64,000 bases of DNA from Corynebacterium jeikeium (GTDB lineage Bacteria > Actinomycetota > Actinomycetes > Mycobacteriales > Mycobacteriaceae): the NCBI GenBank assembly GCA_003955985.1, contig CP033784.1, forward strand, positions 1,612,001 to 1,676,000, written 5' to 3'. Position numbers and translations under genes: made by a program. Each line of letters begins with the position of its first letter. Within the stretch, counting starts at the first letter, position 1. The notes beneath the pieces were generated by a model. It was not told the DNA's origin. It made no database searches and worked only from the letters and a program-made list of their open reading frames with translations. Below are positions 1-6,865 of this stretch, piece by piece.

Positions 1-419
1 GCGTGGTGTCCGCCCTCTTTGGTGCGGGAATATACGGCCGGGTTATCCCGCGCCGGGTCGAATGTAGCGCCTAGCCCTATCAGCCACTCGGTCGCCGCAG
101 CGCCAGCACGGATGATAGAAGCCACGGCCCCTTCATCGCAGTGGCCGGCACCGGCATCGAGAGTATCCGCGATGTGGGAATCAGTGGTGTCATCGAACCC
201 ATTGGCCACATGGCCGCTGGGGTCGTCGTCAAGCCCGACGACCGCGAGCCCGCCCTGTGCGAGATTCGTGGCCGCATCGGCGAAACGTAGCTGTTTGCGG
301 GCACCGACGCGCCACTCGACGCTGTCGATAACCAGCACGTCGAGGCCGAGCTCAAGGGCCCGACGCGCAGCACTGAGCCCTGCGACTCCCCCGCCGATGA
401 CGAGGAAGTCACACGTCAG
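1..419 (-). CDS. nadB: L-aspartate oxidase, N-terminal part (cut by window edge)
   Basis: FAD enzyme that oxidises L-aspartate to iminoaspartate, the substrate of the quinolinate synthase encoded just upstream (nadA) in de novo NAD synthesis. The minus-strand frame reads CDFLVIGGGVAGLSAA, a dinucleotide-binding Rossmann motif, then NLAQGGLAVV and, near the window edge, YSRTKEGGHH, all typical of NadB. The rest lies outside the window. Odd point: in this frame no ATG, GTG or TTG lies between the upstream in-frame stop and the GGGVAG motif. The nearest candidate is a CTG at 419, used here as the nominal start; a second CTG lies further upstream. A frameshift or sequencing error near the start is equally possible. 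The family call is firm, the start is not. Confidence 0.82.
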   Translation of the reverse strand, partial: MTCDFLVIGGGVAGLSAARRALELGLDVLVIDSVEWRVGARKQLRFADAATNLAQGGLAVVGLDDDPSGHVANGFDDTTDSHIADTLDAGAGHCDEGAVASIIRAGAAATEWLIGLGATFDPARDNPAVYSRTKEGGHH

Positions 420-456
420 TGTCCAACTGTCGAATGATGGGCGCAGACCAAACGTG

Positions 457-1533
457 TTACTCGCCTCCGCCTGGGTTACCGATGGCGATCATGCGCTCGA
501 CAGAAGCGCGCGCCTTGTCGGCGACATCCGGCTCGACATCGACTTCATCAGTGCCCTCAACGAGGCAGCGCAGCAGAGCCGCCGGAGTGATGAGCTTCAT
601 GTACGAGCAGGAAGCGCGGTCGTTGACCGGCTCAAAGTCGACATCCGGCGCGGCCTTGCGCAGCTGGTGGAGCATGCCCACCTCAGTGGCCACGAGCACC
701 TTGCCGTTGGGCTTGTTCTCCTTCAGCTTCTGCGCCTCGGTCAGCATCTCGCCGGTGGAGAGCATCTGCACGCGCTCGGGCTCGATGGTGCCTTCACCTG
801 CGAGGTAAATCGCAGAGTTCGCGCAACCGCACTCCGGGTGAATGAACAGCTGCGAATCGGCGTTCTCTTCCGCGCGGTGCGCGAGTTCCTCACCGTTGAT
901 GTTGGCGTGGACGTGGCACTCACCAGCCCATACCTTGATCTTGTCGCGGCCGGTCTCACGGCGGACGTGTGCGCCGAGGAACTGATCCGGGTTGAACAGG
1001 ATCTCCTGGTCTTCCGGGATGGACTTGACCACGTCGACGGCGTTGGAGGAAGTACAGCAGATGTCGGTCAGAGCCTTTACGTCTGCCGTGGTGTTGACGT
1101 AGCTGACTACCAGTGCGCCGGGATTCTCTGCCTTCCACTCGGCCAGTTCATCTGCGGTGATGGAGTCCGCCAGGGAGCAGCCGGCGCGCTCGTCCGGAAT
1201 AAGGACGGTCTTCTCTGGGCTCAGAATTTTGGCGGTTTCCGCCATGAAGTGGACACCACAGAAGACGATGACGTCGGCATCGGTTTCCGCAGCGATGCGG
1301 GAAAGTCCGAGGGAGTCGCCTGTGTAATCGGCAATATCCTGAATCTCCGGCAGCTGGTAGTTGTGCGCAAGAATTACGGCATTGCGTTCGCGGGCGAGGC
1401 GCTTAATCTCCTGGGCCCAGCGCTCATCTGCAATTACGCCACCGTAGCGGCCATCTTTATCGACTACCGATTCGTACAGATCCGATTCAAGGCGCGGCAG
1501 GCTGGAAGCATTGGCCGCAAGGCTGGTATTCAC
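457..1533 (-). CDS. nadA: Quinolinate synthase A
   Basis: Condenses iminoaspartate with dihydroxyacetone phosphate to quinolinate in NAD synthesis, using a [4Fe-4S] cluster. 358 residues, the size of the longer NadA type. Visible family motifs are [21 protein letters not shown] (about 54-74), [15 protein letters not shown] (90-104), CCTSSNA (159-165), HPECGC (232-237) and ASCSYMK (308-314). Cysteines at about 119, 235/237 and 309 are candidate cluster ligands. It precedes nadB on the same strand with a 37-base gap, so the two are probably one transcript. The upstream region carries a paired direct repeat around a palindrome that could be an operator. Confidence 0.96.
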   Translation of the reverse strand: MNTSLAANASSLPRLESDLYESVVDKDGRYGGVIADERWAQEIKRLARERNAVILAHNYQLPEIQDIADYTGDSLGLSRIAAETDADVIVFCGVHFMAETAKILSPEKTVLIPDERAGCSLADSITADELAEWKAENPGALVVSYVNTTADVKALTDICCTSSNAVDVVKSIPEDQEILFNPDQFLGAHVRRETGRDKIKVWAGECHVHANINGEELAHRAEENADSQLFIHPECGCANSAIYLAGEGTIEPERVQMLSTGEMLTEAQKLKENKPNGKVLVATEVGMLHQLRKAAPDVDFEPVNDRASCSYMKLITPAALLRCLVEGTDEVDVEPDVADKARASVERMIAIGNPGGGE

Positions 1534-1589
1534 GGAAAACTACGTCCTTACTTCAATGGGCTGTGGCTACGACCGGAGAAAACGCCGTC

Positions 1590-1607
1590 ACCGTTACCGG
1601 CAACGGT
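1590..1607. promoter_or_regulatory. Small perfect hairpin in the nadA leader
   Basis: ACCGTT and AACGGT are separated by six bases, about 57 bases upstream of the nadA start. It could be a leader structure or an operator half; no T-tract follows on the minus strand. Weak evidence only. Confidence 0.25.
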
Positions 1608-1674
1608 CCCCGGAGGCATTCGCAGCGGACTCAAACGGGCAAGTGCAAGAGACCTAAGCTCGCCACACAATATC

Positions 1675-1695
1675 GAAAAAGCCCCTAATCGGGGC
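1675..1695 (-). terminator. Rho-independent terminator after the minus-strand membrane protein gene
   Basis: On the minus strand GCCCC-GATTA-GGGGC is followed by TTTTTC. It lies downstream of the gene at 1825-2403 and upstream of nadA, so it would isolate nadA from that gene. Stem of five G-C pairs with a short T-run. Confidence 0.7.
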
Positions 1696-1717
1696 GAATA
1701 CTGACATCGAGGACGAA

Positions 1718-1763
1718 CCTATTTCCCAAAATTGTAAGGCTTGTATAAGCCTATTTCCCAATA
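1718..1763. promoter_or_regulatory. Candidate operator upstream of nadA: direct repeats flanking a palindrome
   Basis: CCTATTTCCCA occurs at 1718-1728 and again at 1750-1760, 32 bases apart (about three helical turns). Between them is the perfect palindrome AGGCTT-GTAT-AAGCCT at 1736-1751. On the minus strand TACAAT, a plausible -10 element, lies inside the block. NAD genes in this group are known to be controlled by NrtR-type repressors; assigning the block to one is inference. Confidence 0.45.
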
Positions 1764-1824
1764 ACTACCCCTGTTCAGTAGGAATTAGTGCTTTACGACG
1801 GCTCCCGCGCAGAACCTCACCGTC

Positions 1825-2403
1825 TCACTTAGTGACCGAATCTGCGTCCGCAGCATTGTCTGCAGCGCTCTCGTTGCCTTCCGTGAAGTCCGTTTGGAAC
1901 AGCACCCGGGACCACAGTGCGAGCATGGCAACCAGTGGCGCGACCAGCAGTGCTACATAGGTTTTGAAGTCTGGAATCACCGAGAACTTATCGCCCGGCT
2001 GCATTCCCGCCAGATCCGGCTGGAGCAATGCCGCAACCGACTGACCGACGAGGTACGTCACTGCTGCGCTCATCAACGCGGAGAAACCTGCCCATCCAAT
2101 TGCCGTGAGCATCTGCACAGGAGTCGTGATGGCACGGTTTCGGAAGGTAGTAATTCCCAGCACCAGGCCGCTGATGGCATTGACAGCAACAAACCAGAGC
2201 AGCCCGATAAAACCAGCGTCAACGGTTTCCTGAATAATCGCCAGTTGGTTATCTGGGAGCATTTGCACCTGCTGCTTGGGGCGCAGGAATGCCCAGGCCA
2301 CTCCGGCTATCGTTCCCGTTACAACGGAGAAGAGAACAATACCCGAGGCCATTGCCACGCTCTGCTTTTCAACGTGCGGGACTCGGGTATTTTTCATGGT
2401 CAT
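1825..2403 (-). CDS. Small four-helix membrane protein, DUF2567-like
   Basis: 192 residues with four predicted membrane helices at about 17-40, 65-88, 97-122 and 147-168, and an acidic Asn/Asp/Ala-rich C-terminal tail. The arrangement resembles the actinobacterial DUF2567 membrane proteins, but I cannot confirm that without a profile search. No catalytic motif is visible and the function is unknown. It lies between bsaP and nadA on the same strand; a terminator follows it at 1675-1695. ATG ACC ATG at the start gives two possible initiation codons two residues apart. Confidence 0.75.
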   Translation of the reverse strand: MTMKNTRVPHVEKQSVAMASGIVLFSVVTGTIAGVAWAFLRPKQQVQMLPDNQLAIIQETVDAGFIGLLWFVAVNAISGLVLGITTFRNRAITTPVQMLTAIGWAGFSALMSAAVTYLVGQSVAALLQPDLAGMQPGDKFSVIPDFKTYVALLVAPLVAMLALWSRVLFQTDFTEGNESAADNAADADSVTK

Positions 2404-2477
2404 AGTTGACTAACTTACCTCACGGCGCACATCCAGTACTAGCGTGCCCGAATGGCGCACTAGCACAATCAGCGCCT

Positions 2478-2780
2478 TTATCGCTGCTCCAACATAACGG
2501 AGTCCACTTCGCCGTGGCGCGAGCACTTTGCAGTCCAGCCGTCCGGACGCACCTGCACCACCATCCGGCGCCCACAGAGCTGGCAGAACCGAGGCGCCTC
2601 CAGTCCAGCCTTTGCACCATAGGAACGTTCGCGCACTTCACCAGCTTCGAGGTCGGCGCCGGTAAAAGGATCGAACTTGGGCTCATCTCCCAGCACCATG
2701 GCCTGGAGCAGCTCTGTGGAGTCGACTTTCTTACTCCGCGGCGAGCGCGGGCTAGATGTCCGAGGCTTAGACAGTTGCAT
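2478..2780 (-). CDS. bsaP: Biotin synthase auxiliary protein (BsaP)
   Basis: About 100 residues. It has a Ser/Pro/Lys-rich N-terminus and a C-terminal metal-binding block FCQLCGRRM...CSRHGEVDS, giving C-x2-C...C-x2-H (Cys66, 69, 86 and His89 from this start). Mycobacterial BsaP, a small iron-sulfur protein needed for BioB activity, has the same layout and is likewise encoded directly after bioB. I chose the ATG at 2780, which overlaps the last 14 bases of bioB and implies translational coupling. An open frame extends to 2813 but would overlap bioB further. Function by family and context; the cluster itself cannot be seen. Confidence 0.82.
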   Translation of the reverse strand: MQLSKPRTSSPRSPRSKKVDSTELLQAMVLGDEPKFDPFTGADLEAGEVRERSYGAKAGLEAPRFCQLCGRRMVVQVRPDGWTAKCSRHGEVDSVMLEQR

Positions 2781-3774
2781 TGAGAGCCTTAATTGGGAGT
2801 CGTACCTTGCCAAGCATGTCTAGATCCTGCTCCGCCGGACGGCCCAGAGTGGTCAGGTAATTACCGACAATGACAGCGTTGATACCGCCGAGCAGCCCCT
2901 TTTCTGCACCCAGGTCGCCCAGGGTGAGCTCACGACCGCCAGCAAAACGCAGGATGGTCTTCGGCAGTGCCAGACGGAAGGCACCGATGGCACGCAGTGC
3001 GTCCTTGGCTGGCATCGGCTCGCGACCGGCGAACGGAGTGCCCGGGCGGGGGTCGAGGAAGTTCATCGGCACCTCGGTCGGGTTGAGCGCCGCCAGGTCC
3101 TGAGCAAACTCGGCACGCTGCTCAAGGGTCTCTCCCATACCCAGGATGCCGCCACAGCAGACCTCCATACCGGCTTCGCCGACCATACGCAGGGTGTCAT
3201 GACGCTCTTCCCAAGTGTGGGTGGTCACGACCTGCGGGAAGTAGCTCTTAGCGGTCTCAAGGTTGTGGTTGTAGCGGTGAATACCAGCCTTGGCCAGGCG
3301 ATCCACCTGCTCCTGCGTCAGAATGCCCATCGAGGCAGCCACATTAATGTCCACCTCTGCCTGAATGGCGGCGACGGCCTGTTCCATCTGGCTGAGCAGT
3401 CGCTCGTCCGGACCCTTTACTGCAGCAACGATGCAGAACTCAGTCGCACCCGACTTTGCAGTCTGCTTTGCGGCGTCCACCAGGGCCGGGATATCCAGCC
3501 ATGCCGAACGCACCGGGGACTCGAACAGACCCGACTGCGAACAGAAGTGGCAGTCCTCTGGGCAGCCGCCAGTCTTCAGCGAGATAATGCCTTCAACCTC
3601 GACCTCTTCGCCGCACCACTTCAAGCGCACCTCATGAGCCAGTGCCAGCAGATCCTCGATGCTGTCGTCATCGAGGTTCAGAACTGCCAGGGTCTCCTCA
3701 TAGTTCAGCCCCTCACCGCGGCCGAGCACCTTTTCGCGGGCGAGTTCCAAAATGTCCTGCTGCTGTTGAGTCAT
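2767..3774 (-). CDS. bioB: Biotin synthase
   Basis: Radical SAM enzyme inserting sulfur into dethiobiotin in the last step of biotin synthesis. 335 residues, normal length. The radical SAM cluster motif [12 protein letters not shown] is at 69-80 (Cys71, 75, 78), followed by KTGGC and YNHNLET motifs and the C-terminal FAGGRE block typical of BioB. AAGGAG lies 10 bases before the ATG. It is divergent from a TetR gene of BioQ type, with two BioQ-like palindromes in between, and bsaP overlaps its 3' end. Biotin would be used by the biotin carrier encoded at 6129-6488, among others. Confidence 0.97.
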   Translation of the reverse strand: MTQQQQDILELAREKVLGRGEGLNYEETLAVLNLDDDSIEDLLALAHEVRLKWCGEEVEVEGIISLKTGGCPEDCHFCSQSGLFESPVRSAWLDIPALVDAAKQTAKSGATEFCIVAAVKGPDERLLSQMEQAVAAIQAEVDINVAASMGILTQEQVDRLAKAGIHRYNHNLETAKSYFPQVVTTHTWEERHDTLRMVGEAGMEVCCGGILGMGETLEQRAEFAQDLAALNPTEVPMNFLDPRPGTPFAGREPMPAKDALRAIGAFRLALPKTILRFAGGRELTLGDLGAEKGLLGGINAVIVGNYLTTLGRPAEQDLDMLGKVRLPIKALNATV

Positions 3775-3808
3775 GGGGGTGATGCTCCTTGAGGCTGGGG
3801 ATAAAACT

Positions 3809-3821
3809 TGAACACTGTTTT
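3809..3821. promoter_or_regulatory. BioQ-like operator 1
   Basis: TGAAC-ACT-GTTTT in the bioB-bioQ intergenic region, 35 bases upstream of bioB. It agrees with the corynebacterial BioQ motif as I remember it (TGAAC-N3-GTTAC) in the left half and the first three bases of the right half. Confidence 0.55.
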
Positions 3822-3866
3822 AGAAGTTGTTCAGTTATCAAACTTAATACCGCGTCTACAGAATGT

Positions 3867-3879
3867 CGAACAGGGTTCA
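3867..3879. promoter_or_regulatory. BioQ-like operator 2
   Basis: CGAAC-AGG-GTTCA, with a perfect GAAC-N3-GTTC core, 57 bases before the regulator gene. Having boxes on both sides would allow repression of bioB and autorepression of the regulator. Confidence 0.55.
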
Positions 3880-3935
3880 ATTCCCGTCGTGGCGCGGATT
3901 TACTCTCCACATTTCAGCCTTGAGGCATCTTCCAG

Positions 3936-4634
3936 ATGATTCTTCTTTCGTCTACGGTAGGCAGTGTGCAATTGACCAAGGACATCATTGTCGACGCAGC
4001 TCTTACCATTCTCAACGAGTACGGACTCGGCGATCTCACGATCCGCCGCCTGACTCGCCACTTGGGTACCGCCGCTGGCGCAATGTACTGGCACTACCCT
4101 TCCAAGCAGGCACTGCTGGGTGCCGTCGCTGACCGCATCTTGGCTCCCTGCACAGAGTTTTCCGCCACCGGCGATTGGCGTGCCGACATCGAAGCCGTCG
4201 CCGAGCTGCTCTACTCCTGCCTCACCGCTCACCGGGATGGCGCCGAGGTCGTCTCGGCCGCACTCGCTACGGGCACCGCCACGATTCGCCCCGAACAACT
4301 GCTTGCCGACGTCCTGGAGAATGCCCCCGAAACCTCCATTAGCACCCCATCAGCGGCTGATACCGCATCCGTCCTCGTGTACTTCATTCTCGGCGCGACA
4401 GTCGACCAGCAGACAGCCATCGCGCTTGACCTGAACGGCGCCAAGGGCGTTTCCAACAAGGGCGACACCAGTGGCGAGAACGCTGATGATAAGGATGTTG
4501 AGGTCGAGACTTCCTCTGAAGATGCTGCTGCACAGGCAAAAGAGCTCGGCCGCCAGCGCATCGCACTGGGAACCGAGCTCTTTATCGCCGGAATTGCGGG
4601 GGTTGCGGGGACTAAGGGAATTGCAGGTCAGTAA
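3936..4634 (+). CDS. bioQ: TetR-family repressor of biotin genes (BioQ-like)
   Basis: 232 residues. An N-terminal TetR helix-turn-helix (about 13-60) reads LTKDIIVDAALTILNEYG, then IRRLTRHLG and AMYWHYPSKQALL; the ligand-binding domain follows. BioQ in C. glutamicum is a TetR repressor of biotin genes, and this gene is divergent from bioB with matching palindromes between, so the assignment rests on context plus family. The GTG at 3966, preceded by GGTAGG, would start the protein just before helix 1 as in typical homologues and may be the true start. Odd: an acidic Asp/Glu/Asn-rich insertion (about 165-195) before the last helix. Confidence 0.78.
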   Translation: MILLSSTVGSVQLTKDIIVDAALTILNEYGLGDLTIRRLTRHLGTAAGAMYWHYPSKQALLGAVADRILAPCTEFSATGDWRADIEAVAELLYSCLTAHRDGAEVVSAALATGTATIRPEQLLADVLENAPETSISTPSAADTASVLVYFILGATVDQQTAIALDLNGAKGVSNKGDTSGENADDKDVEVETSSEDAAAQAKELGRQRIALGTELFIAGIAGVAGTKGIAGQ

Positions 4635-4674
4635 GCCCCGCTGAAACAATCACGCTCACGGTCAAGCCCCAGCG

Positions 4675-6039
4675 TTAGAGCACCAGAGCTGCTACCCAAC
4701 CAGCTGCCAGCAGCGGCAGGTTGAAGTGCAGGAAGGTCGGAATAACCGAATCGCGAATGTGGTCGTGCTGCCCGTCGGCATTGAGACCCATCGTCGGGCC
4801 GAGCGTCGAGTCCGATGCCGGCGAACCAGCATCGCCCAGAGCACCTGCAGTACCAATGATGGCGACGGTAGCCATCGGCGAGAAGCCCAGCGATACACAC
4901 AACGGCACATAGATGATGGCGATAATCGGCAGCGTCGAGAAGGACGAACCAATACCCATCGTGACCACCAGACCAACGACCAGCATGGCGAATGCAGCGG
5001 CAGGCTTGTTGCCCGCAAACAGCTCTGCAGTAGCGGTCACCAGCGGCTCGATCTGGCCGGACTCCGACATCACCGAGGCGAAGCCCTGTGCAGAAATCAT
5101 GATGAAACCAATCAGGGCCATCATCTTCATACCGGCGGTGAACACGTCGTCCGCCTCACGCCAGCGCACGGCGCCGGTGAGCATGAAGATTGCCAGACCA
5201 GTGAGTGCACCAATCAGCAACGGATCGGCATCGGTCTCCATAGAATTCATCACAATCTGGACGACGAAAGTCACCACGATTGCAACGAGAGCGACGATAA
5301 CTCGGTACTTCGACACCGGTTCGTCAGACTGGGTTTCTGCGTGTGAGGACTGGGCAATCGGCCGATCTTCGTAATGCCGTGGCTTCCGGTAGGAGAAAAA
5401 TACGGCAATGGCCAGACCGGCCAGCATGCCGAGAGCCGGGATGCCCATCGTCATCATGATGTTGATATTGGAAACATCAAGGCCAGCATTCTCGATGTTC
5501 CCCAGCAGGATGTCGTTCAGGAAGATAGAACCGAATCCGACCGGAACCCACATGTAGGTGGTGACCAAACCGAAGGTCATCACACTGGTAATCATTCGAC
5601 GGTCGATGTTGAGGCGGTTAAATACCGGCAACAGCGGCGGAATAATCAGCGGGATAAACGCAATGTGAACTGGGATGAGGTTCTGCGACATAATCGCCAT
5701 GGCCAAAATGCCGGCGACCATACCCCACTTGGTCCATGCCTCTGCCTTAGATTTAGCGCCTTCATCCTCCGTACCGATCTTGGCAATCAGCCAATCGGCC
5801 AGCAATTTGGGCAACCCAGAGGATGCCACTGCCATGGCAAAGGCACCCAGCATGGCATAGCTCAGGGCAATCTTCGCACCACCAGAGAGGCCTTCCTGGA
5901 AGGCAACCATTGTGGCATCGAGCCCCATACCGGCGGAAAGACCACCGACTAAGGCGCCAATAAACAGCGCTAGCACAACGTGTACCCGGCAGACCGCCAG
6001 GATTAGCATCACCAAAACGGCGAGAAGAACGGCATTCAT
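4675..6039 (-). CDS. Na+/H+ antiporter-like (NhaC superfamily) transporter
   Basis: 454 residues, highly hydrophobic, about 11-12 membrane helices, with a cytoplasmic loop near 215-245 (RKPRHYEDRPIAQSSHAETQ). GIGSSFSTLPIIA and the C-terminal GTAGALGDAGSPASDSTLGPT block are typical of the Na+/H+ antiporter family related to NhaC/YuiF. The substrate cannot be told from sequence. It lies downstream of the transcarboxylase operon on the same strand but with its own promoter-like signal and palindrome at 6047-6064. Seven bases separate a TAATAT -10 from the ATG, suggesting a leaderless transcript. It converges with bioQ, leaving 40 bases and no clear terminator. Confidence 0.85.
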   Translation of the reverse strand: MNAVLLAVLVMLILAVCRVHVVLALFIGALVGGLSAGMGLDATMVAFQEGLSGGAKIALSYAMLGAFAMAVASSGLPKLLADWLIAKIGTEDEGAKSKAEAWTKWGMVAGILAMAIMSQNLIPVHIAFIPLIIPPLLPVFNRLNIDRRMITSVMTFGLVTTYMWVPVGFGSIFLNDILLGNIENAGLDVSNINIMMTMGIPALGMLAGLAIAVFFSYRKPRHYEDRPIAQSSHAETQSDEPVSKYRVIVALVAIVVTFVVQIVMNSMETDADPLLIGALTGLAIFMLTGAVRWREADDVFTAGMKMMALIGFIMISAQGFASVMSESGQIEPLVTATAELFAGNKPAAAFAMLVVGLVVTMGIGSSFSTLPIIAIIYVPLCVSLGFSPMATVAIIGTAGALGDAGSPASDSTLGPTMGLNADGQHDHIRDSVIPTFLHFNLPLLAAGWVAALVL

Positions 6040-6046
6040 AAGGAAA

Positions 6047-6064
6047 ATATTAAGGCAACCTTAA
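6047..6064 (-). promoter_or_regulatory. Promoter -10 overlapped by a perfect palindrome, antiporter gene
   Basis: TAATAT (6052-6047 on the minus strand) sits 7 bases before the ATG at 6039. TTAAGG-CAA-CCTTAA at 6050-6064 overlaps its upstream end. A palindrome across a -10 element is what a repressor operator looks like. The half-sites faintly recall DtxR-type boxes, but the match is not good enough to assign. Confidence 0.5.
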
Positions 6065-6077
6065 GTATTTCCAGCAA

Positions 6078-6119
6078 CCGGGGCTAGAAAGACTTCACCC
6101 CAAAATCTTTACACCCCGG
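6078..6119 (-). terminator. Hairpin after the transcarboxylase operon
   Basis: On the minus strand CCGGGG-TGT-AAAGA pairs with TCTTT-CTAG-CCCCGG across a short loop, about 10 bases after the stop of the 1.3S gene. No strong T-tract follows, so it may act as a weak terminator or 3' stabiliser. Confidence 0.5.
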
Positions 6120-6128
6120 CTAATGCGG

Positions 6129-6488
6129 CTAATCAATCGAGACGAGTCCCTGGCCGCCCTGCACTGCGTCGCCGACTTCGACATGAATAGAGCCGACGGT
6201 GCCTGCAGCCGGGGCCGTAATCTCGGTTTCCATCTTCATTGCCTCGAGAATGAGCAGCACCTCCCCAGCCTCAATCTTCTGGCCTTCCTCGACCAAAATC
6301 TTGCTGACCGAACCTGCCAGTGGCGCCACCACCGAATTGGCGGAGACACCCGAGACACTAGCGGTGGCCGGCTCAACGGAAGCGCTCGACGATCCACCCA
6401 ACACGATGGGCGAAAGACGCTTGGGCTCCTCAACTACTTCAACGTCGACATCGTAGGCAATGCCGCCGACAGTCACTTTCAATTTCAT
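6129..6488 (-). CDS. Methylmalonyl-CoA carboxyltransferase 1.3S subunit (biotin carrier)
   Basis: 119 residues, very like the 1.3S biotinyl subunit of propionibacterial transcarboxylase. N-terminus [20 protein letters not shown], then a Ser/Ala/Val linker (about 30-52) and a biotinyl domain with the biotinylation motif EAMKMET (Lys85). It ends [10 protein letters not shown]. It would carry the carboxyl group between the 12S (methylmalonyl-CoA/propionyl-CoA) and 5S (oxaloacetate/pyruvate) active sites. Last gene of the operon, 71 bases after the accessory gene. Other biotin carriers share the domain, but the N-terminal start, size and neighbours point to transcarboxylase. Confidence 0.92.
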   Translation of the reverse strand: MKLKVTVGGIAYDVDVEVVEEPKRLSPIVLGGSSSASVEPATASVSGVSANSVVAPLAGSVSKILVEEGQKIEAGEVLLILEAMKMETEITAPAAGTVGSIHVEVGDAVQGGQGLVSID

Positions 6489-6559
6489 GGCTCAACAATC
6501 CTCACGTAGCAAAAGTCAATGAGTCAGACTCAATTAAGTCGGGTATCGAAAATTTCCAA

Positions 6560-6865
6560 CTAACGCAGGTTGCGCTGCTGCTGGATCTGGCGTCCCTGCG
6601 CAGCCCACGTCTTATGGCGGTTGTATCGAATTGCCTTCACCTTGCCGCGATTGCCCAGGTACGCAGACACTGCTGCCGAAATGGCGATGACAGTATCCTC
6701 GGGGATATCTGCGTCCACGCGTTTGCGCAGTTCAGCCAACTCGCTCTCTGCCTGATTCAGTCGTGCCGTGGCCTTCTGCAAGCTTGTCGAGGTCGCATCC
6801 AACCGGTCGGTCAGTTCAGCGACGAGCGCTCGCAGCTCCTTAATCTCACCGATGCCGTCAGACAT
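6560..6865 (-). CDS. Small accessory protein of the transcarboxylase operon
   Basis: 101 residues. Residues 1-50 are a predicted coiled coil (EIKELRALVAELTDRLDATS...AELRKRV). The C-terminal half holds IPEDTVIAISAAVSAYLGNRGKVKAIRY followed by WAAQGR. The pattern 'IAAAVAAYLG...W..QGR' recurs, as I remember, in small proteins encoded inside biotin-dependent decarboxylase and carboxyltransferase operons. Its start overlaps the stop of the 12S gene (TAATG), so it is translationally coupled. A role in assembly or stability of the complex is inference. Not homologous by eye to the mycolic-acid AccE subunit. Confidence 0.78.
   Translation of the reverse strand: MSDGIGEIKELRALVAELTDRLDATSTSLQKATARLNQAESELAELRKRVDADIPEDTVIAISAAVSAYLGNRGKVKAIRYNRHKTWAAQGRQIQQQRNLR

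Noticed and set aside
19..1704. 561-codon open frame on the plus strand opposite nadB and nadA
   Set aside because: Exactly antisense to two recognisable genes and without homology; a by-product of GC-rich codon use.
3868..3896. tRNA T-arm-like sequence GGGTTCAATTCCC in the bioB-bioQ gap
   Set aside because: No acceptor stem, D-arm or anticodon arm can be built around it, and the T-stem pairs poorly. The GTTC is better explained by the BioQ-like palindrome.
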